Source of the DNA: Notolepis coatsorum
Taxonomy: Eukaryota > Chordata > Actinopteri > Aulopiformes > Paralepididae
NCBI GenBank assembly: GCA_963971535.1
Contig: CAXASK010002257.1
Location: 62,001 to 126,000 of the forward strand
Length of the DNA: 64,000 nt
Direction: 5' to 3'
In this document: positions 41,501-55,781 of the stretch, piece after piece
Layout: every line of letters starts with the position of its first letter
How positions within the stretch are numbered: position 1 is the stretch's first letter
Notes under the pieces: model-generated
Seen by the model: only the letters and a program-made list of their open reading frames with translations
Told to the model about the DNA's origin: nothing
Database searches by the model: none
Translations under genes and position numbers: made by a program

Positions 41501-43350
41501 ACTCTTACTATCTCACTCTCTCTCACTCTCTCTCACTCTTAATCTCTCACTCTTAATCTCTCACTCTCTCTCACTCTTAATATCTCACTCTCTATATCTC
41601 ACTCTTACTCTCTCACTCTCTCTCACTCTTAATCTATCACTCTTACTCTCTCTCACTCTTAATCTCTCACTCTTAATCTCTCACTCTCTCTCACTCTTAA
41701 TATCTCACTCTTACTATCTCACTCTCTCTCACTCTTAATCTCTCACTATTACTCTATCTCACTCTTACTCTCTCACTCTTAATCTATCACTCTTACTCTC
41801 TCACTCTTACTCTCTCACTCTCTCTCACTCTTACTCTCTCACTCTCTCTCACTCTTAATCTCTCACTCTCTCTCACTCTTAATCTCTCACTCTTACTCTC
41901 TCACTCTCTCTCACTCTTAATATCTCACTCTCTCTCACTCTTACTCTCTCACTCTCTCTCACTCTTACTCTCTCACTCTCTCTCACTCTTAATCTATCAC
42001 TCTTACTATCTCACTCTCTCTCACTCTTACTCTCTCACTCTTACTCTCTCACTCTCTCTCACTCTTAATCTCTCACTCTCTCTCACTCTTACTCTCTCAC
42101 TCTTACTCTCTCACTCTCTCGCACTCTTAATCTCTCACTCTTACTCTCTCACTCTCTCTCACTCTTAATCTCTCACTCTCTCACTCTTAATATCTCACTC
42201 GCTCACTCTTAATCTCTCACTCTTACTCTCTCACTCTCTCTCACTCTTAATCTCTCACTCTCTCTCACTCTTAATCTCTCACTCTCTATCTCTCACTCTC
42301 TCACTCTTAATCTATCACTCTTACTCTCTCTCACTCTTAATCTCTCACTCTTAATCTCTCACTCTCTCTCACTCTTAATATCTCACTCTTACTCTCTCAC
42401 TCTCTCTCACTCTTAATCTCTCACTCTCTCTCACTCTTAATCTATCACTCTTAATCTCTCACTCTCTCTCACTCTTAATCTCTCACTCTCTCTCACTCTT
42501 AATTTCTCACTCTTACTCTCGCACTCTCTCTCACTCTTACTCTCACTCTCTCACTCTTAATCTATCACTCTTACTCTCTTACTCTCTCTCACTCTTAATC
42601 TCTCACTCTCTCTCACTCTTAATATCTCACTCTATCTCACTCTTACTCTCTCTCTCACTCTTAATATCTCACTATCTCTCACTCTTAATCTCTCACTCTT
42701 ACTATCTCACTATTTCTCTCTCACTCTTAATATCTCACTCTCTCACTCTTTCTCTCTCACTCTTACTATCTCACTCTCTCTCACTCTTAATCTCTCACTC
42801 TATCTCACTCTTAATCTCTCACTCTTAATCTCTCACTCTCTCTCACTCTTAATATCTCACTCTTACTATCTCACTCTTAATATCTCACTCTCTCTCACTC
42901 TTACTCTCTCACTCTCTCTCACTCTTAATCACTCACTCTTACTCTCTCACTCTCTCGCACTCTTACTATCTCACTATCTCTCACTCTTAATCTATCACTC
43001 TTACTCTCTTACTCTCTCTCACTCTTAATCTCTCACTCTTAATCTCTCACTCTCTCTCACTCTTAATCTCTCACTCTTACTCTCTCACTCTCTCTCACTC
43101 TTAATCTCTCACTCTTACTCTCACTCTCTCTCACTCTTAATATCTCACTCTCTCTCACTCTTAATCTCTCACTCTTACTCTCTCACGCTTACTCTCTCAC
43201 TCTCTCTCTCACTCTTAATCTCTCACTCTCTCTCACTCTTAATATCTCACTCTCTCTCACTCTTAATCTCTCACTCTTACTCTCTCACTCTCTCTCACTC
43301 TTAATATCTCACTCTCTCTCACTCTTACTCTCTCACTCTCTCTCACTCTT
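35513..43350 (+). repeat. Supra-unit S4 (7,838 bp, longest)
   Basis: AATTTCGC 35513, TCTCTATCAC (near 36176, shared with S8), TTACGATC (36322), TCCCTC A (37453), TCGATC A (37949), CGCTC (38484), TCCCTC B (40027), TCGATC B (40523), CGCTC (41058), CTATTACTC (41744), TATTTCTC (42711), 850-bp X-type tail. It is 548 bp longer than S3: 546 bp from the tail that S3 lacks and 2 bp near the B half. It is the most complete unit and a good reference for the others. Confidence 0.87.
37453..40026 (+). repeat. Internal A-to-B interval of S4 (2,574 bp)
   Basis: First to second TCCCTC of S4, with 497 bp from TCCCTC to TCGATC and 534 bp from TCGATC to TCTCGCTC in both halves. This is the cleanest example of the dimer. 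Confidence 0.82.
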
Positions 43351-46300
43351 AATTTCGCACTCTTACTCTCTCACTCTCTCTCACTCTTACTCTCTCACTC
43401 TCTCACTCTTAATCTATCACTCTTACTCTCTTACTCTCTCTCACTCTTAATCTCTCACTCTTAATCTCTCACTCTCTCTCACTCTTAATCTCTCACTCTT
43501 ACTCTCTCACTCTCTCTCACTCTTAATCTCTCACTCTTACTATCTCACTCTTTCTCTCTCACTCTTAATATATCACTCTCTCACTCTTTCTCTCTCACTC
43601 TTACTATCTCACTCTCTCTCACTCTTAATCTCTCACTCTTAATCTCTCACTCTATCTCACTCTTAATCTCTCACTCTATATCTCTCACTCTTACTCTCTC
43701 ACTCTCTCTCACTCTTAATCTATCACTCTTACTCTCTCTCACTCTTAATCTCTCACTCTTAATCTCTCACTCTCTCTCACTCTTAATATCTCACTCTTAC
43801 TCTATCTCACTCTTAATCTCTCACTCTTACTCTCTCTCACTCTTACTCTCTCACTCTCTCACTCTTAATATCTCACTCTTACTCTCTCACTCTCTCTCAC
43901 TCTTAATCTCTCACTCTCTATCTCTCACTCTTACTCTCTCACTCTCTCTCACTCTTAATCTATCACTCTTACTCTCTCTCACTCTTAATCTCTCACTCTT
44001 ACTCTCTCACTCTCTCTCACTCTTAATCTATCACTCTTACTCTCTCTCACTCTTAATCTCTCACTCTTAATCTCTCACTCTCTCACTCTTAATATCTCAC
44101 TCTTACTATCTCACTCTCTCTCACTCTTACTCTCTCTCACTCTTACTCTCTCACTCTTACGATCTCACTCTCTCTCACTCTTAATCTCTCACGCTTACTC
44201 TCACTCTCTCTCACTCTTAATCTCTCACTCTCTCTCACTCTTAATCTCTCACTCTTAATCTCTCACTCTCTCTCACTCTTAATCTCTCACTCTTACTCTC
44301 TCACTCTCTCTCACTCTTAATATATCACTCTCTCTCACTCTTACTCTCTCACTCTCTCTCACTCTTAATCACTCACTCTTACTCTCTCACTCTCTCTCAC
44401 TCTTACTCTCTCACTCTCTCTCACTCTTAATCTATCACTCTTACTCTCTTACTCTCTCTCACTCTTAATCTATCACTCTTACTCTCTCACTCTCTCTCAC
44501 TCTTACTCTCTCACTCTTAATATCTCACTCTCTCTCACTCTTAATCTCTCACTCTTAATCTCTCACTCTCTCTCACTCTTACTCTCTCACTCTTACTCTC
44601 TCACTCTCTCTCACTCTTACTATCTCACTCTCTCTCACTCTTACTATCTCACTCTCTCTCACTCTTAATCTATCACTCTTACTCTCTCACTCTTACTCTC
44701 TCACTCTCTCTCACTCTTACTCTCTCACTCTCTCTCACTCTTAATCTCTCACTCTCTCTCACTCTTAATCTCTCACTCTTACTCTCTCACGCTCTCTCAC
44801 TCTTAATATCTCACTCTCTCTCACTCTTACTCTCTCACTCTCTTTCACTCTTAATCTCTCACTCTTACTCTCTCACTCTCTCTCACTCTTACTCTCTCAC
44901 TCTCTCTCACTCTTAATCTATCACTCTTACTCTCGCACTCTCTCTCACTCTTACTATCTCACTCTCTCTCACTCTTACTCTCTCACTCTCTCTAACTCTT
45001 AATCTCTCACTCTTAATCTCTCACTCTCTCTCACTCTTAATCTCTCACTCTCTATCTCTCACTCTTACTCTCTCACTCTCTCTCACTCTTAATCTCTCAC
45101 TCTTACTCTCTCTCACTCTTAATCTCTCATTCTTAATCTCTCACTCTCTCTCACTCTTAATATCTCACTCTTACTCTCTCACTCTCTCTCACTCTTAATC
45201 TCTCACTCTTACTATCTCTCACTCTTACTCTCTCACTCTTACTCTCTAACTCTCTCTCACTCTTAATATCTCACTCTTACTCTCTCACTCTCCCTCACTC
45301 TTAATCTCTCACTCTTACTCTCTCACTCTCTCTCACTCGTACTCTCTCACGCTTACTCTCTCACTCTCTCTCACTCTTACTATCTCACTCTCTCTCACTC
45401 TTAATCTCTCACTCTTAATCTCTCAATCTTACTCTCTCACTCTCTCTCACTCTTACTCTCTCACTCTCTCTCACTCTTACTCTCTCACTCTCTCTCACTC
45501 TTACTCTCTCACTCTCTCTCACTCTTAATCTCTCACTCTTAATCTCTCACTCTCTCTCACTCTTAATCTCTCACTCTCTATCTCTCACTCTTACGCTCTC
45601 ACTCTCTCTCACTCTTAATCTATCACTCTTACTCTCTCTCACTCTCTATCTCTCACTCGTACTCTCTCACTCTCTCTCACTCTTAATCTCTCACTCTCTC
45701 TCACTCTTACGCTCTCACTCTATCTCACTCTTACTATCTCACTCTCTCTCACTCTCTCTCACTCTCTCTCACTCTTACTCGCTCACTCGATCTCACTCTT
45801 ACTATCTCACTCTCTCTCACTCTTACTCGCTCACTCTATCTCACTCTTAATCTCTCACTCTTAATCTCTCACTCTCTCTCACTCTTAATCTCTCACTCTC
45901 TCTCACTCTTACGCTCTCACTCTATCTCACTCTTACTATCTCACTCTCTCTCACTCTCTCTCACTCTTACTCTCTCACTCTCTCTCACTCTTAATCTATC
46001 ACTCTCTCTCACTCTTAATCTCTCACTCTTACTCTCTCACTCTCTCTCACTCTTAATCTATCACTCTTACTCTCTCTCACTCTTAATCTCTCACTCTTAA
46101 TCTCTCACTCTCTCTCACTCTTAATATCTCACTCTTACTCTCTCACTCTCTCTCACTCTTAATCTCTCACTCTTAATCTCTCACTCTCTCTCACTCTTAC
46201 TCTCTCACTCTCTCTCACTCTTAATCTATCACTCTTACTCTCTCACTCTTACTCTCTCACTCTATCTCACTCTTACTCTCTCACTCTCACTCTCTCTCAC

Positions 46301-49300
46301 TCTTAATCTCTCACTCTCTCTCGCTCTTAATATCTCACTCTTACTCTCTCACTCTCTCTCACTCTTAATATCTCACTCTATCTCACTCTTACTCTCTCAC
46401 TCTCTCTCACTCTTAATCTATCACTCTTACTCGCTCACTCTCTCTCACTCTTACTATCTCACTCTCTCTCACTCTCTCTCACTCTTACTCTCTCACTCTC
46501 TCTCACTCTTAATCTCTCACTCTTAATCTCTCACTCTCTCACTCTTAATCTATCACTCTCTATCTCTCACTCTTACTCTCTCACTCTCTCTCACTCTTAC
46601 TCTCTCTCACTCTTAATCTATCACTCTTAATCGCTCACTCTCTCTCACTCTTAATATCTCACTCTTACTCTCTCACTCTTAATCTCTCACTCTTACTCTC
46701 TCACTCTCTCTCACTCTTAATCTCTCACTCTTTCTCACTCTTACTATCTCACTCTTACTCTCTCACTCTCTCTCACTCTTACTATCTCACTCTCTCTCAC
46801 TCTCTCTCACTCTCTCTCACTCTCTCTCACTCTTAATCTCTCACTCTTAATCTCTCACTCTTAATATCTCACTCTCTATATCTCACTCTTACTCTCTCAC
46901 TCTCTCTCACTCTTAATCTATCACTCTCACTCTCTCTCACTCTTACTCTCTCACTCTCTCTCACTCTTAATCTCTCACTCTCTCTCACTCTTACTCTCTC
47001 ACTCTTACTCTCTCACTCTCTCACACTCTTAATCTCTCACTCTTACTCTCTCACTCTCTCTCACTCTTAATCTCTCACTCTCTCACTCTTAATATCTCAC
47101 TCGCTCACTCTTAATCTCTCACTCTTACTCTCTCACTCTCTCTCACTCTTAATCTCTCACTCTCTCTCACTCTTAATCTCTCACTCTCTATCTCTCACTC
47201 TCTCACTCTTAATCTATCACTCTTACTCTCTCTCACTCTTAATCTCTCACTCTTAATCTCTCACTCTCTCTCACTCTTAATATCTCACTCTTACTCTCTC
47301 ACTCTCTCTCACTCTTAATCTCTCACTCTCTCTCACTCTTAATCTATCACTCTTAATCTCTCACTCTCTCTCACTCTTAATCTCTCACTCTCTATCTCTC
47401 ACTCTTACTCTCTCACTCTCTCTCACTCTTAATCTATCACTCTTACTCTCTCTCACTCTTAATCTCTCACTCTATCTCACTCTTAATCTCTCACTCTCTC
47501 TCACTCTTAATCTCTCACTCTTACTATCTCACTCTCTCTCACTCTTAATCTCTCACTATTACTCTATCTCACTCTTACTCTCTCACTCTTAATCTATCAC
47601 TCTTACTCTCTCACTCTTACTCTCTCACTCTCTCTCACTCTTACTCTCTCACTCTCTCTCACTCTTAATCTCTCACTCTCTCTCGCTCTTAATATCTCAC
47701 TCTTACTCTCTCACTCTCTCTCACTCTTAATATCTCACTCTATCTCACTCTTACTCTCTCACTCTCTCTCACTCTTAATCTATCACTCTTACTCGCTCAC
47801 TCTCTCTCACTCTTACTATCTCACTCTCTCTCACTCTCTCTCACTCTTACTCTCTCACTCTCTCTCACTCTTAATCTCTCACTCTTAATCTCTCACTCTC
47901 TCACTCTTAATCTATCACTCTCTATCTCTCACTCTTACTCTCTCACTCTCTCTCACTCTTACTCTCTCTCACTCTTAATCTATCACTCTTAATCGCTCAC
48001 TCTCTCTCACTCTTAATATCTCACTCTTACTCTCTCACTCTTAATCTCTCACTCTTACTCTCTCACTCTCTCTCACTCTTAATCTCTCACTCTTTCTCAC
48101 TCTTACTATCTCACTCTTACTCTCTCACTCTCTCTCACTCTTACTATCTCACTCTCTCTCACTCTCTCTCACTCTTAATCTCTCACTCTTAATCTCTCAC
48201 TCTCTCTCACTCTTAATATCTCACTCTCTATATCTCACTCTTACTCTCTCACTCTCTCTCACTCTTAATCTATCACTCTTACTCTCTCTCACTCTTAATC
48301 TCTCACTCTTAATCTCTCACTCTCTCTCACTCTTAATATCTCACTCTTACTATCTCACTCTCTCTCACTCTTAATCTCTCACTATTACTCTATCTCACTC
48401 TTACTCTCTCACTCTTAATCTATCACTCTTACTCTCTCACTCTTACTCTCTCACTCTCTCTCACTCTTACTCTCTCACTCTCTCTCACTCTTAATCTCTC
48501 ACTCTCTCTCACTCTTAATCTCTCACTCTTACTCTCTCACTCTCTCTCACTCTTAATATCTCACTCTCTCTCACTCTTACTCTCTCACTCTCTCTCACTC
48601 TTACTCTCTCACTCTCTCTCACTCTTAATCTATCACTCTTACTATCTCACTCTCTCTCACTCTTACTCTCTCACTCTTACTCTCTCACTCTCTCTCACTC
48701 TTAATCTCTCACTCTCTCTCACTCTTACTCTCTCACTCTTACTCTCTCACTCTCTCGCACTCTTAATCTCTCACTCTTACTCTCTCACTCTCTCTCACTC
48801 TTAATCTCTCACTCTCTCACTCTTAATATCTCACTCGCTCACTCTTAATCTCTCACTCTTACTCTCTCACTCTCTCTCACTCTTAATCTCTCACTCTCTC
48901 TCACTCTTAATCTCTCACTCTCTATCTCTCACTCTCTCACTCTTAATCTATCACTCTTACTCTCTCTCACTCTTAATCTCTCACTCTTAATCTCTCACTC
49001 TCTCTCACTCTTAATATCTCACTCTTACTCTCTCACTCTCTCTCACTCTTAATCTCTCACTCTCTCTCACTCTTAATCTATCACTCTTAATCTCTCACTC
49101 TCTCTCACTCTTAATCTCTCACTCTCTCTCACTCTTAATTTCTCACTCTTACTCTCGCACTCTCTCTCACTCTTACTCTCTCACTCTCTCACTCTTAATC
49201 TATCACTCTTACTCTCTTACTCTCTCTCACTCTTAATCTCTCACTCTCTCTCACTCTTAATATCTCACTCTATCTCACTCTTACTCTCTCTCTCACTCTT

Positions 49301-49988
49301 AATATCTCACTATCTCTCACTCTTAATCTCTCACTCTTACTATCTCACTCTTTCTCTCTCACTCTTAATATCTCACTCTCTCACTCTTTCTCTCTCACTC
49401 TTACTATCTCACTCTCTCTCACTCTTAATCTCTCACTCTATCTCACTCTTAATCTCTCACTCTTAATCTCTCACTCTCTCTCACTCTTAATATCTCACTC
49501 TTACTATCTCACTCTTAATATCTCACTCTCTCTCACTCTTACTCTCTCACTCTCTCTCACTCTTAATCACTCACTCTTACTCTCTCACTCTCTCGCACTC
49601 TTACTATCTCACTATCTCTCACTCTTAATCTATCACTCTTACTCTCTTACTCTCTCTCACTCTTAATCTCTCACTCTTAATCTCTCACTCTCTCTCACTC
49701 TTAATCTCTCACTCTTACTCTCTCACTCTCTCTCACTCTTAATCTCTCACTCTTACTCTCACTCTCTCTCACTCTTAATATCTCACTCTCTCTCACTCTT
49801 AATCTCTCACTCTTACTCTCTCACGCTTACTCTCTCACTCTCTCTCTCACTCTTAATCTCTCACTCTCTCTCACTCTTAATATCTCACTCTCTCTCACTC
49901 TTAATCTCTCACTCTTACTCTCTCACTCTCTCTCACTCTTAATATCTCACTCTCTCTCACTCTTACTCTCTCACTCTCTCTCACTCTT
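43351..49988 (+). repeat. Supra-unit S5 (6,638 bp), B half lost and replaced
   Basis: AATTTCGC 43351, TTACGATC (44160), TCCCTC A (45291), TCGATC A (45787), CGCTC (46322). The order follows S4 to about 47,510: the TCTATCTCAC word near 47,470 is 2,178 bp from TCCCTC in both units. It then jumps to the S4 sequence near 41,711 (TTACTATC at 47,521), skipping the B-half TCCCTC and TCGATC. After about 160 bp it jumps back to the CGCTC segment at 47,694, which S4 has near 41,058. CTATTACTC therefore occurs twice, at 47554 and 48380. Two exchange junctions are needed to explain this. Confidence 0.8.
47521..48390 (+). repeat. Recombinant segment in S5 (about 0.82 kb)
   Basis: Two copies of the CTATTACTC-containing stretch begin near 47,521 and 48,347 and are about 826 bp apart. 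The first copy runs only to about 47,685, then joins a TCTCGCTCTT segment; the second continues into the normal supra-unit tail. The crossover lies within words common to both partners, so the exact base cannot be set. Confidence 0.65.
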
Positions 49989-52900
49989 AATTTCGCACTC
50001 TTACTCTCTCACTCTCTCTCACTCTTACTCTCTCACTCTCTCACTCTTAATCTATCACTCTTACTCTCTTACTCTCTCTCACTCTTAATCTCTCACTCTT
50101 AATCTCTCACTCTCTCTCACTCTTAATCTCTCACTCTTACTCTCTCACTCTCTCTCACTCTTAATCTCTCACTCTTACTATCTCACTCTTTCTCTCTCAC
50201 TCTTAATATATCACTCTCTCACTCTTTCTCTCTCACTCTTACTATCTCACTCTCTCTCACTCTTAATCTCTCACTCTTAATCTCTCACTCTATCTCACTC
50301 TTAATCTCTCACTCTATATCTCTCACTCTTACTCTCTCACTCTCTCTCACTCTTAATCTATCACTCTTACTCTCTCTCACTCTTAATCTCTCACTCTTAA
50401 TCTCTCACTCTCTCTCACTCTTAATATCTCACTCTTACTCTATCTCACTCTTAATCTCTCACTCTTACTCTCTCTCACTCTTACTCTCTCACTCTCTCAC
50501 TCTTAATATCTCACTCTTACTCTCTCACTCTCTCTCACTCTTAATCTCTCACTCTCTATCTCTCACTCTTACTCTCTCACTCTCTCTCACTCTTAATCTA
50601 TCACTCTTACTCTCTCTCACTCTTAATCTCTCACTCTTACTCTCTCACTCTCTCTCACTCTTAATCTATCACTCTTACTCTCTCTCACTCTTAATCTCTC
50701 ACTCTTAATCTCTCACTCTCTCACTCTTAATATCTCACTCTTACTATCTCACTCTCTCTCACTCTTACTCTCTCTCACTCTTACTCTCTCACTCTTACGA
50801 TCTCACTCTCTCTCACTCTTAATCTCTCACGCTTACTCTCACTCTCTCTCACTCTTAATCTCTCACTCTCTCTCACTCTTAATCTCTCACTCTTAATCTC
50901 TCACTCTCTCTCACTCTTAATCTCTCACTCTTACTCTCTCACTCTCTCTCACTCTTAATATATCACTCTCTCTCACTCTTACTCTCTCACTCTCTCTCAC
51001 TCTTAATCACTCACTCTTACTCTCTCACTCTCTCTCACTCTTACTCTCTCACTCTCTCTCACTCTTAATCTATCACTCTTACTCTCTTACTCTCTCTCAC
51101 TCTTAATCTATCACTCTTACTCTCTCACTCTCTCTCACTCTTACTCTCTCACTCTTAATATCTCACTCTCTCTCACTCTTAATCTCTCACTCTTAATCTC
51201 TCACTCTCTCTCACTCTTACTCTCTCACTCTTACTCTCTCACTCTCTCTCACTCTTACTATCTCACTCTCTCTCACTCTTACTATCTCACTCTCTCTCAC
51301 TCTTAATCTATCACTCTTACTCTCTCACTCTTACTCTCTCACTCTCTCTCACTCTTACTCTCTCACTCTCTCTCACTCTTAATCTCTCACTCTCTCTCAC
51401 TCTTAATCTCTCACTCTTACTCTCTCACGCTCTCTCACTCTTAATATCTCACTCTCTCTCACTCTTACTCTCTCACTCTCTTTCACTCTTAATCTCTCAC
51501 TCTTACTCTCTCACTCTCTCTCACTCTTACTCTCTCACTCTCTCTCACTCTTAATCTATCACTCTTACTCTCGCACTCTCTCTCACTCTTACTATCTCAC
51601 TCTCTCTCACTCTTACTCTCTCACTCTCTCTAACTCTTAATCTCTCACTCTTAATCTCTCACTCTCTCTCACTCTTAATCTCTCACTCTCTATCTCTCAC
51701 TCTTACTCTCTCACTCTCTCTCACTCTTAATCTCTCACTCTTACTCTCTCTCACTCTTAATCTCTCATTCTTAATCTCTCACTCTCTCTCACTCTTAATA
51801 TCTCACTCTTACTCTCTCACTCTCTCTCACTCTTAATCTCTCACTCTTACTATCTCTCACTCTTACTCTCTCACTCTTACTCTCTAACTCTCTCTCACTC
51901 TTAATATCTCACTCTTACTCTCTCACTCTCCCTCACTCTTAATCTCTCACTCTTACTCTCTCACTCTCTCTCACTCGTACTCTCTCACGCTTACTCTCTC
52001 ACTCTCTCTCACTCTTACTATCTCACTCTCTCTCACTCTTAATCTCTCACTCTTAATCTCTCAATCTTACTCTCTCACTCTCTCTCACTCTTACTCTCTC
52101 ACTCTCTCTCACTCTTACTCTCTCACTCTCTCTCACTCTTACTCTCTCACTCTCTCTCACTCTTAATCTCTCACTCTTAATCTCTCACTCTCTCTCACTC
52201 TTAATCTCTCACTCTCTATCTCTCACTCTTACGCTCTCACTCTCTCTCACTCTTAATCTATCACTCTTACTCTCTCTCACTCTCTATCTCTCACTCGTAC
52301 TCTCTCACTCTCTCTCACTCTTAATCTCTCACTCTCTCTCACTCTTACGCTCTCACTCTATCTCACTCTTACTATCTCACTCTCTCTCACTCTCTCTCAC
52401 TCTCTCTCACTCTTACTCGCTCACTCGATCTCACTCTTACTATCTCACTCTCTCTCACTCTTACTCGCTCACTCTATCTCACTCTTAATCTCTCACTCTT
52501 AATCTCTCACTCTCTCTCACTCTTACTCTCTCACTCTCTCTCACTCTTAATCTCTCACTCTCTCTCACTCTTAATCTCTCACTCTTACTCTCTCACTCTC
52601 TCTCACTCTTAATCTATCACTCTTACTCTCTCTCACTCTTAATCTCTCACTCTTAATCTCTCACTCTCTCTCACTCTTAATATCTCACTCTTACTCTCTC
52701 ACTCTCTCTCACTCTTAATCTCTCACTCTTAATCTCTCACTCTCTCTCACTCTTACTCTCTCACTCTCTCTCACTCTTAATCTATCACTCTTACTCTCTC
52801 ACTCTTACTCTCTCACTCTATCTCACTCTTACTCTCTCACTCTCACTCTCTCTCACTCTTAATCTCTCACTCTCTCTCGCTCTTAATATCTCACTCTTAC

Positions 52901-55180
52901 TCTCTCACTCTCTCTCACTCTTAATATCTCACTCGATCTCACTCTTACTCTCTCACTCTCTCTCACTCTTAATCTATCACTCTTACTCGCTCACTCTCTC
53001 TCACTCTTACTATCTCACTCTCTCTCACTCTCTCTCACTCTTACTCTCTCACTCTCTCTCACTCTTAATCTCTCACTCTTAATCTCTCACTCTCTCACTC
53101 TTAATCTATCACTCTCTATCTCTCACTCTTACTCTCTCACTCTCTCTCACTCTTACTCTCTCTCACTCTTAATCTATCACTCTTAATCGCTCACTCTCTC
53201 TCACTCTTAATATCTCACTCTTACTCTCTCACTCTTAATCTCTCACTCTTACTCTCTCACTCTCTCTCACTCTTAATCTCTCACTCTTTCTCACTCTTAC
53301 TATCTCACTCTTACTCTCTCTCTCACTCTTACTATCTCACTCTCTCTCACTCTCTCTCACTCTTAATCTCTCACTCTTAATCTCTCACTCTCTCTCACTC
53401 TTAATATCTCACTCTCTATATCTCACTCTTACTCTCTCACTCTCTCTCACTCTTAATCTATCACTCTTACTCTCTCTCACTCTTAATCTCTCACTCTTAA
53501 TCTCTCACTCTCTCTCACTCTTAATATCTCACTCTTACTATCTCACTCTCTCTCACTCTTAATCTCTCACTATTACTCTATCTCACTCTTACTCTCTCAC
53601 TCTTAATCTATCACTCTTACTCTCTCACTCTTACTCTCTCACTCTCTCTCACTCTTACTCTCTCACTCTCTCTCACTCTTAATCTCTCACTCTCTCTCAC
53701 TCTTAATCTCTCACTCTTACTCTCTCACTCTCTCTCACTCTTAATATCTCACTCTCTCTCACTCTTACTCTCTCACTCTCTCTCACTCTTACTCTCTCAC
53801 TCTCTCTCACTCTTAATCTATCACTCTTACTATCTCACTCTCTCTCACTCTTAATATCTCACTCTATCTCACTCTTACTCTCTCTCTCACTCTTAATATC
53901 TCACTATCTCTCACTCTTAATCTCTCACTCTTACTATCTCACTCTTTCTCTCTCACTCTTAATATCTCACTCTCTCACTCTTTCTCTCTCACTCTTACTA
54001 TCTCACTCTCTCTCACTCTTAATCTCTCACTCTATCTCACTCTTAATCTCTCACTCTTACTCTCTCACTCTCTCTCACTCTTAATCTCTCACTCTCTCTC
54101 ACTCTTAATCTCTCACTCTCTATCTCTCACTCTCTCACTCTTAATCTATCACTCTTACTCTCTCTCACTCTTAATCTCTCACTCTTAATCTCTCACTCTC
54201 TCTCACTCTTAATATCTCACTCTTACTCTCTCACTCTCTCTCACTCTTAATCTCTCACTCTCTCTCACTCTTAATCTATCACTCTTAATCTCTCACTCTC
54301 TCTCACTCTTAATCTCTCACTCTCTCTCACTCTTAATTTCTCACTCTTACTCTCGCACTCTCTCTCACTCTTACTCTCTCACTCTCTCACTCTTAATCTA
54401 TCACTCTTACTCTCTTACTCTCTCTCACTCTTAATCTCTCACTCTCTCTCACTCTTAATATCTCACTCTATCTCACTCTTACTCTCTCTCTCACTCTTAA
54501 TATCTCACTATCTCTCACTCTTAATCTCTCACTCTTACTATCTCACTCTTTCTCTCTCACTCTTAATATCTCACTCTCTCACTCTTTCTCTCTCACTCTT
54601 ACTATCTCACTCTCTCTCACTCTTAATCTCTCACTCTATCTCACTCTTAATCTCTCACTCTTAATCTCTCACTCTCTCTCACTCTTAATATCTCACTCTT
54701 ACTATCTCACTCTTAATATCTCACTCTCTCTCACTCTTACTCTCTCACTCTCTCTCACTCTTAATCACTCACTCTTACTCTCTCACTCTCTCGCACTCTT
54801 ACTATCTCACTATCTCTCACTCTTAATCTATCACTCTTACTCTCTTACTCTCTCTCACTCTTAATCTCTCACTCTTAATCTCTCACTCTCTCTCACTCTT
54901 AATCTCTCACTCTTACTCTCTCACTCTCTCTCACTCTTAATCTCTTACTCTCACTCTCTCTCACTCTTAATATCTCACTCTCTCTCACTCTTAATCTCTC
55001 ACTCTTACTCTCTCACGCTTACTCTCTCACTCTCTCTCTCACTCTTAATCTCTCACTCTCTCTCACTCTTAATATCTCACTCTCTCTCACTCTTAATCTC
55101 TCACTCTTACTCTCTCACTCTCTCTCACTCTTAATATCTCACTCTCTCTCACTCTTACTCTCTCACTCTCTCTCACTCTT
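49989..55180 (+). repeat. Supra-unit S6 (5,192 bp, shortest complete unit)
   Basis: AATTTCGC 49989, TTACGATC (50798), TCCCTC A (51929), TCGATC A (52425), CGCTC (52878), CTATTACTC (53568). It has only one TCCCTC. TCGATC to CGCTC is 452 bp instead of 534 bp, an 82-bp loss near 52,530 that removes the TTACGCTCTCAC stretch present in the other units. The X-type TCTTTCTCTC pair occurs twice, near 53,943 and 54,547 (604 bp apart), so the tail is partly duplicated while the B half is gone. A private ACTCGATC replaces ACTCTATC near 52,931. Confidence 0.82.
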
Positions 55181-55781
55181 AATTTCGCACTCTTACTCTC
55201 TCACTCTCTCTCACTCTTACTCTCTCACTCTCTCACTCTTAATCTATCACTCTTACTCTCTTACTCTCTCTCACTCTTAATCTCTCACTCTTAATCTCTC
55301 ACTCTCTCTCACTCTTAATCTCTCACTCTTACTCTCTCACTCTCTCTCACTCTTAATCTCTCACTCTTACTATCTCACTCTTTCTCTCTCACTCTTAATA
55401 TATCACTCTCTCACTCTTTCTCTCTCACTCTTACTATCTCACTCTCTCTCACTCTTAATCTCTCACTCTTAATCTCTCACTCTATCTCACTCTTAATCTC
55501 TCACTCTATATCTCTCACTCTTACTCTCTCACTCTCTCTCACTCTTAATCTATCACTCTTACTCTCTCTCACTCTTAATCTCTCACTCTTAATCTCTCAC
55601 TCTCTCTCACTCTTAATATCTCACTCTTACTCTATCTCACTCTTAATCTCTCACTCTTACTCTCTCTCACTCTTACTCTCTCACTCTCTCACTCTTAATA
55701 TCTCACTCTTACTCTCTCACTCTCTCTCACTCTTAATCTCTCACTCTCTATCTCTCACTCTTACTCTCTCACTCTCTCTCA

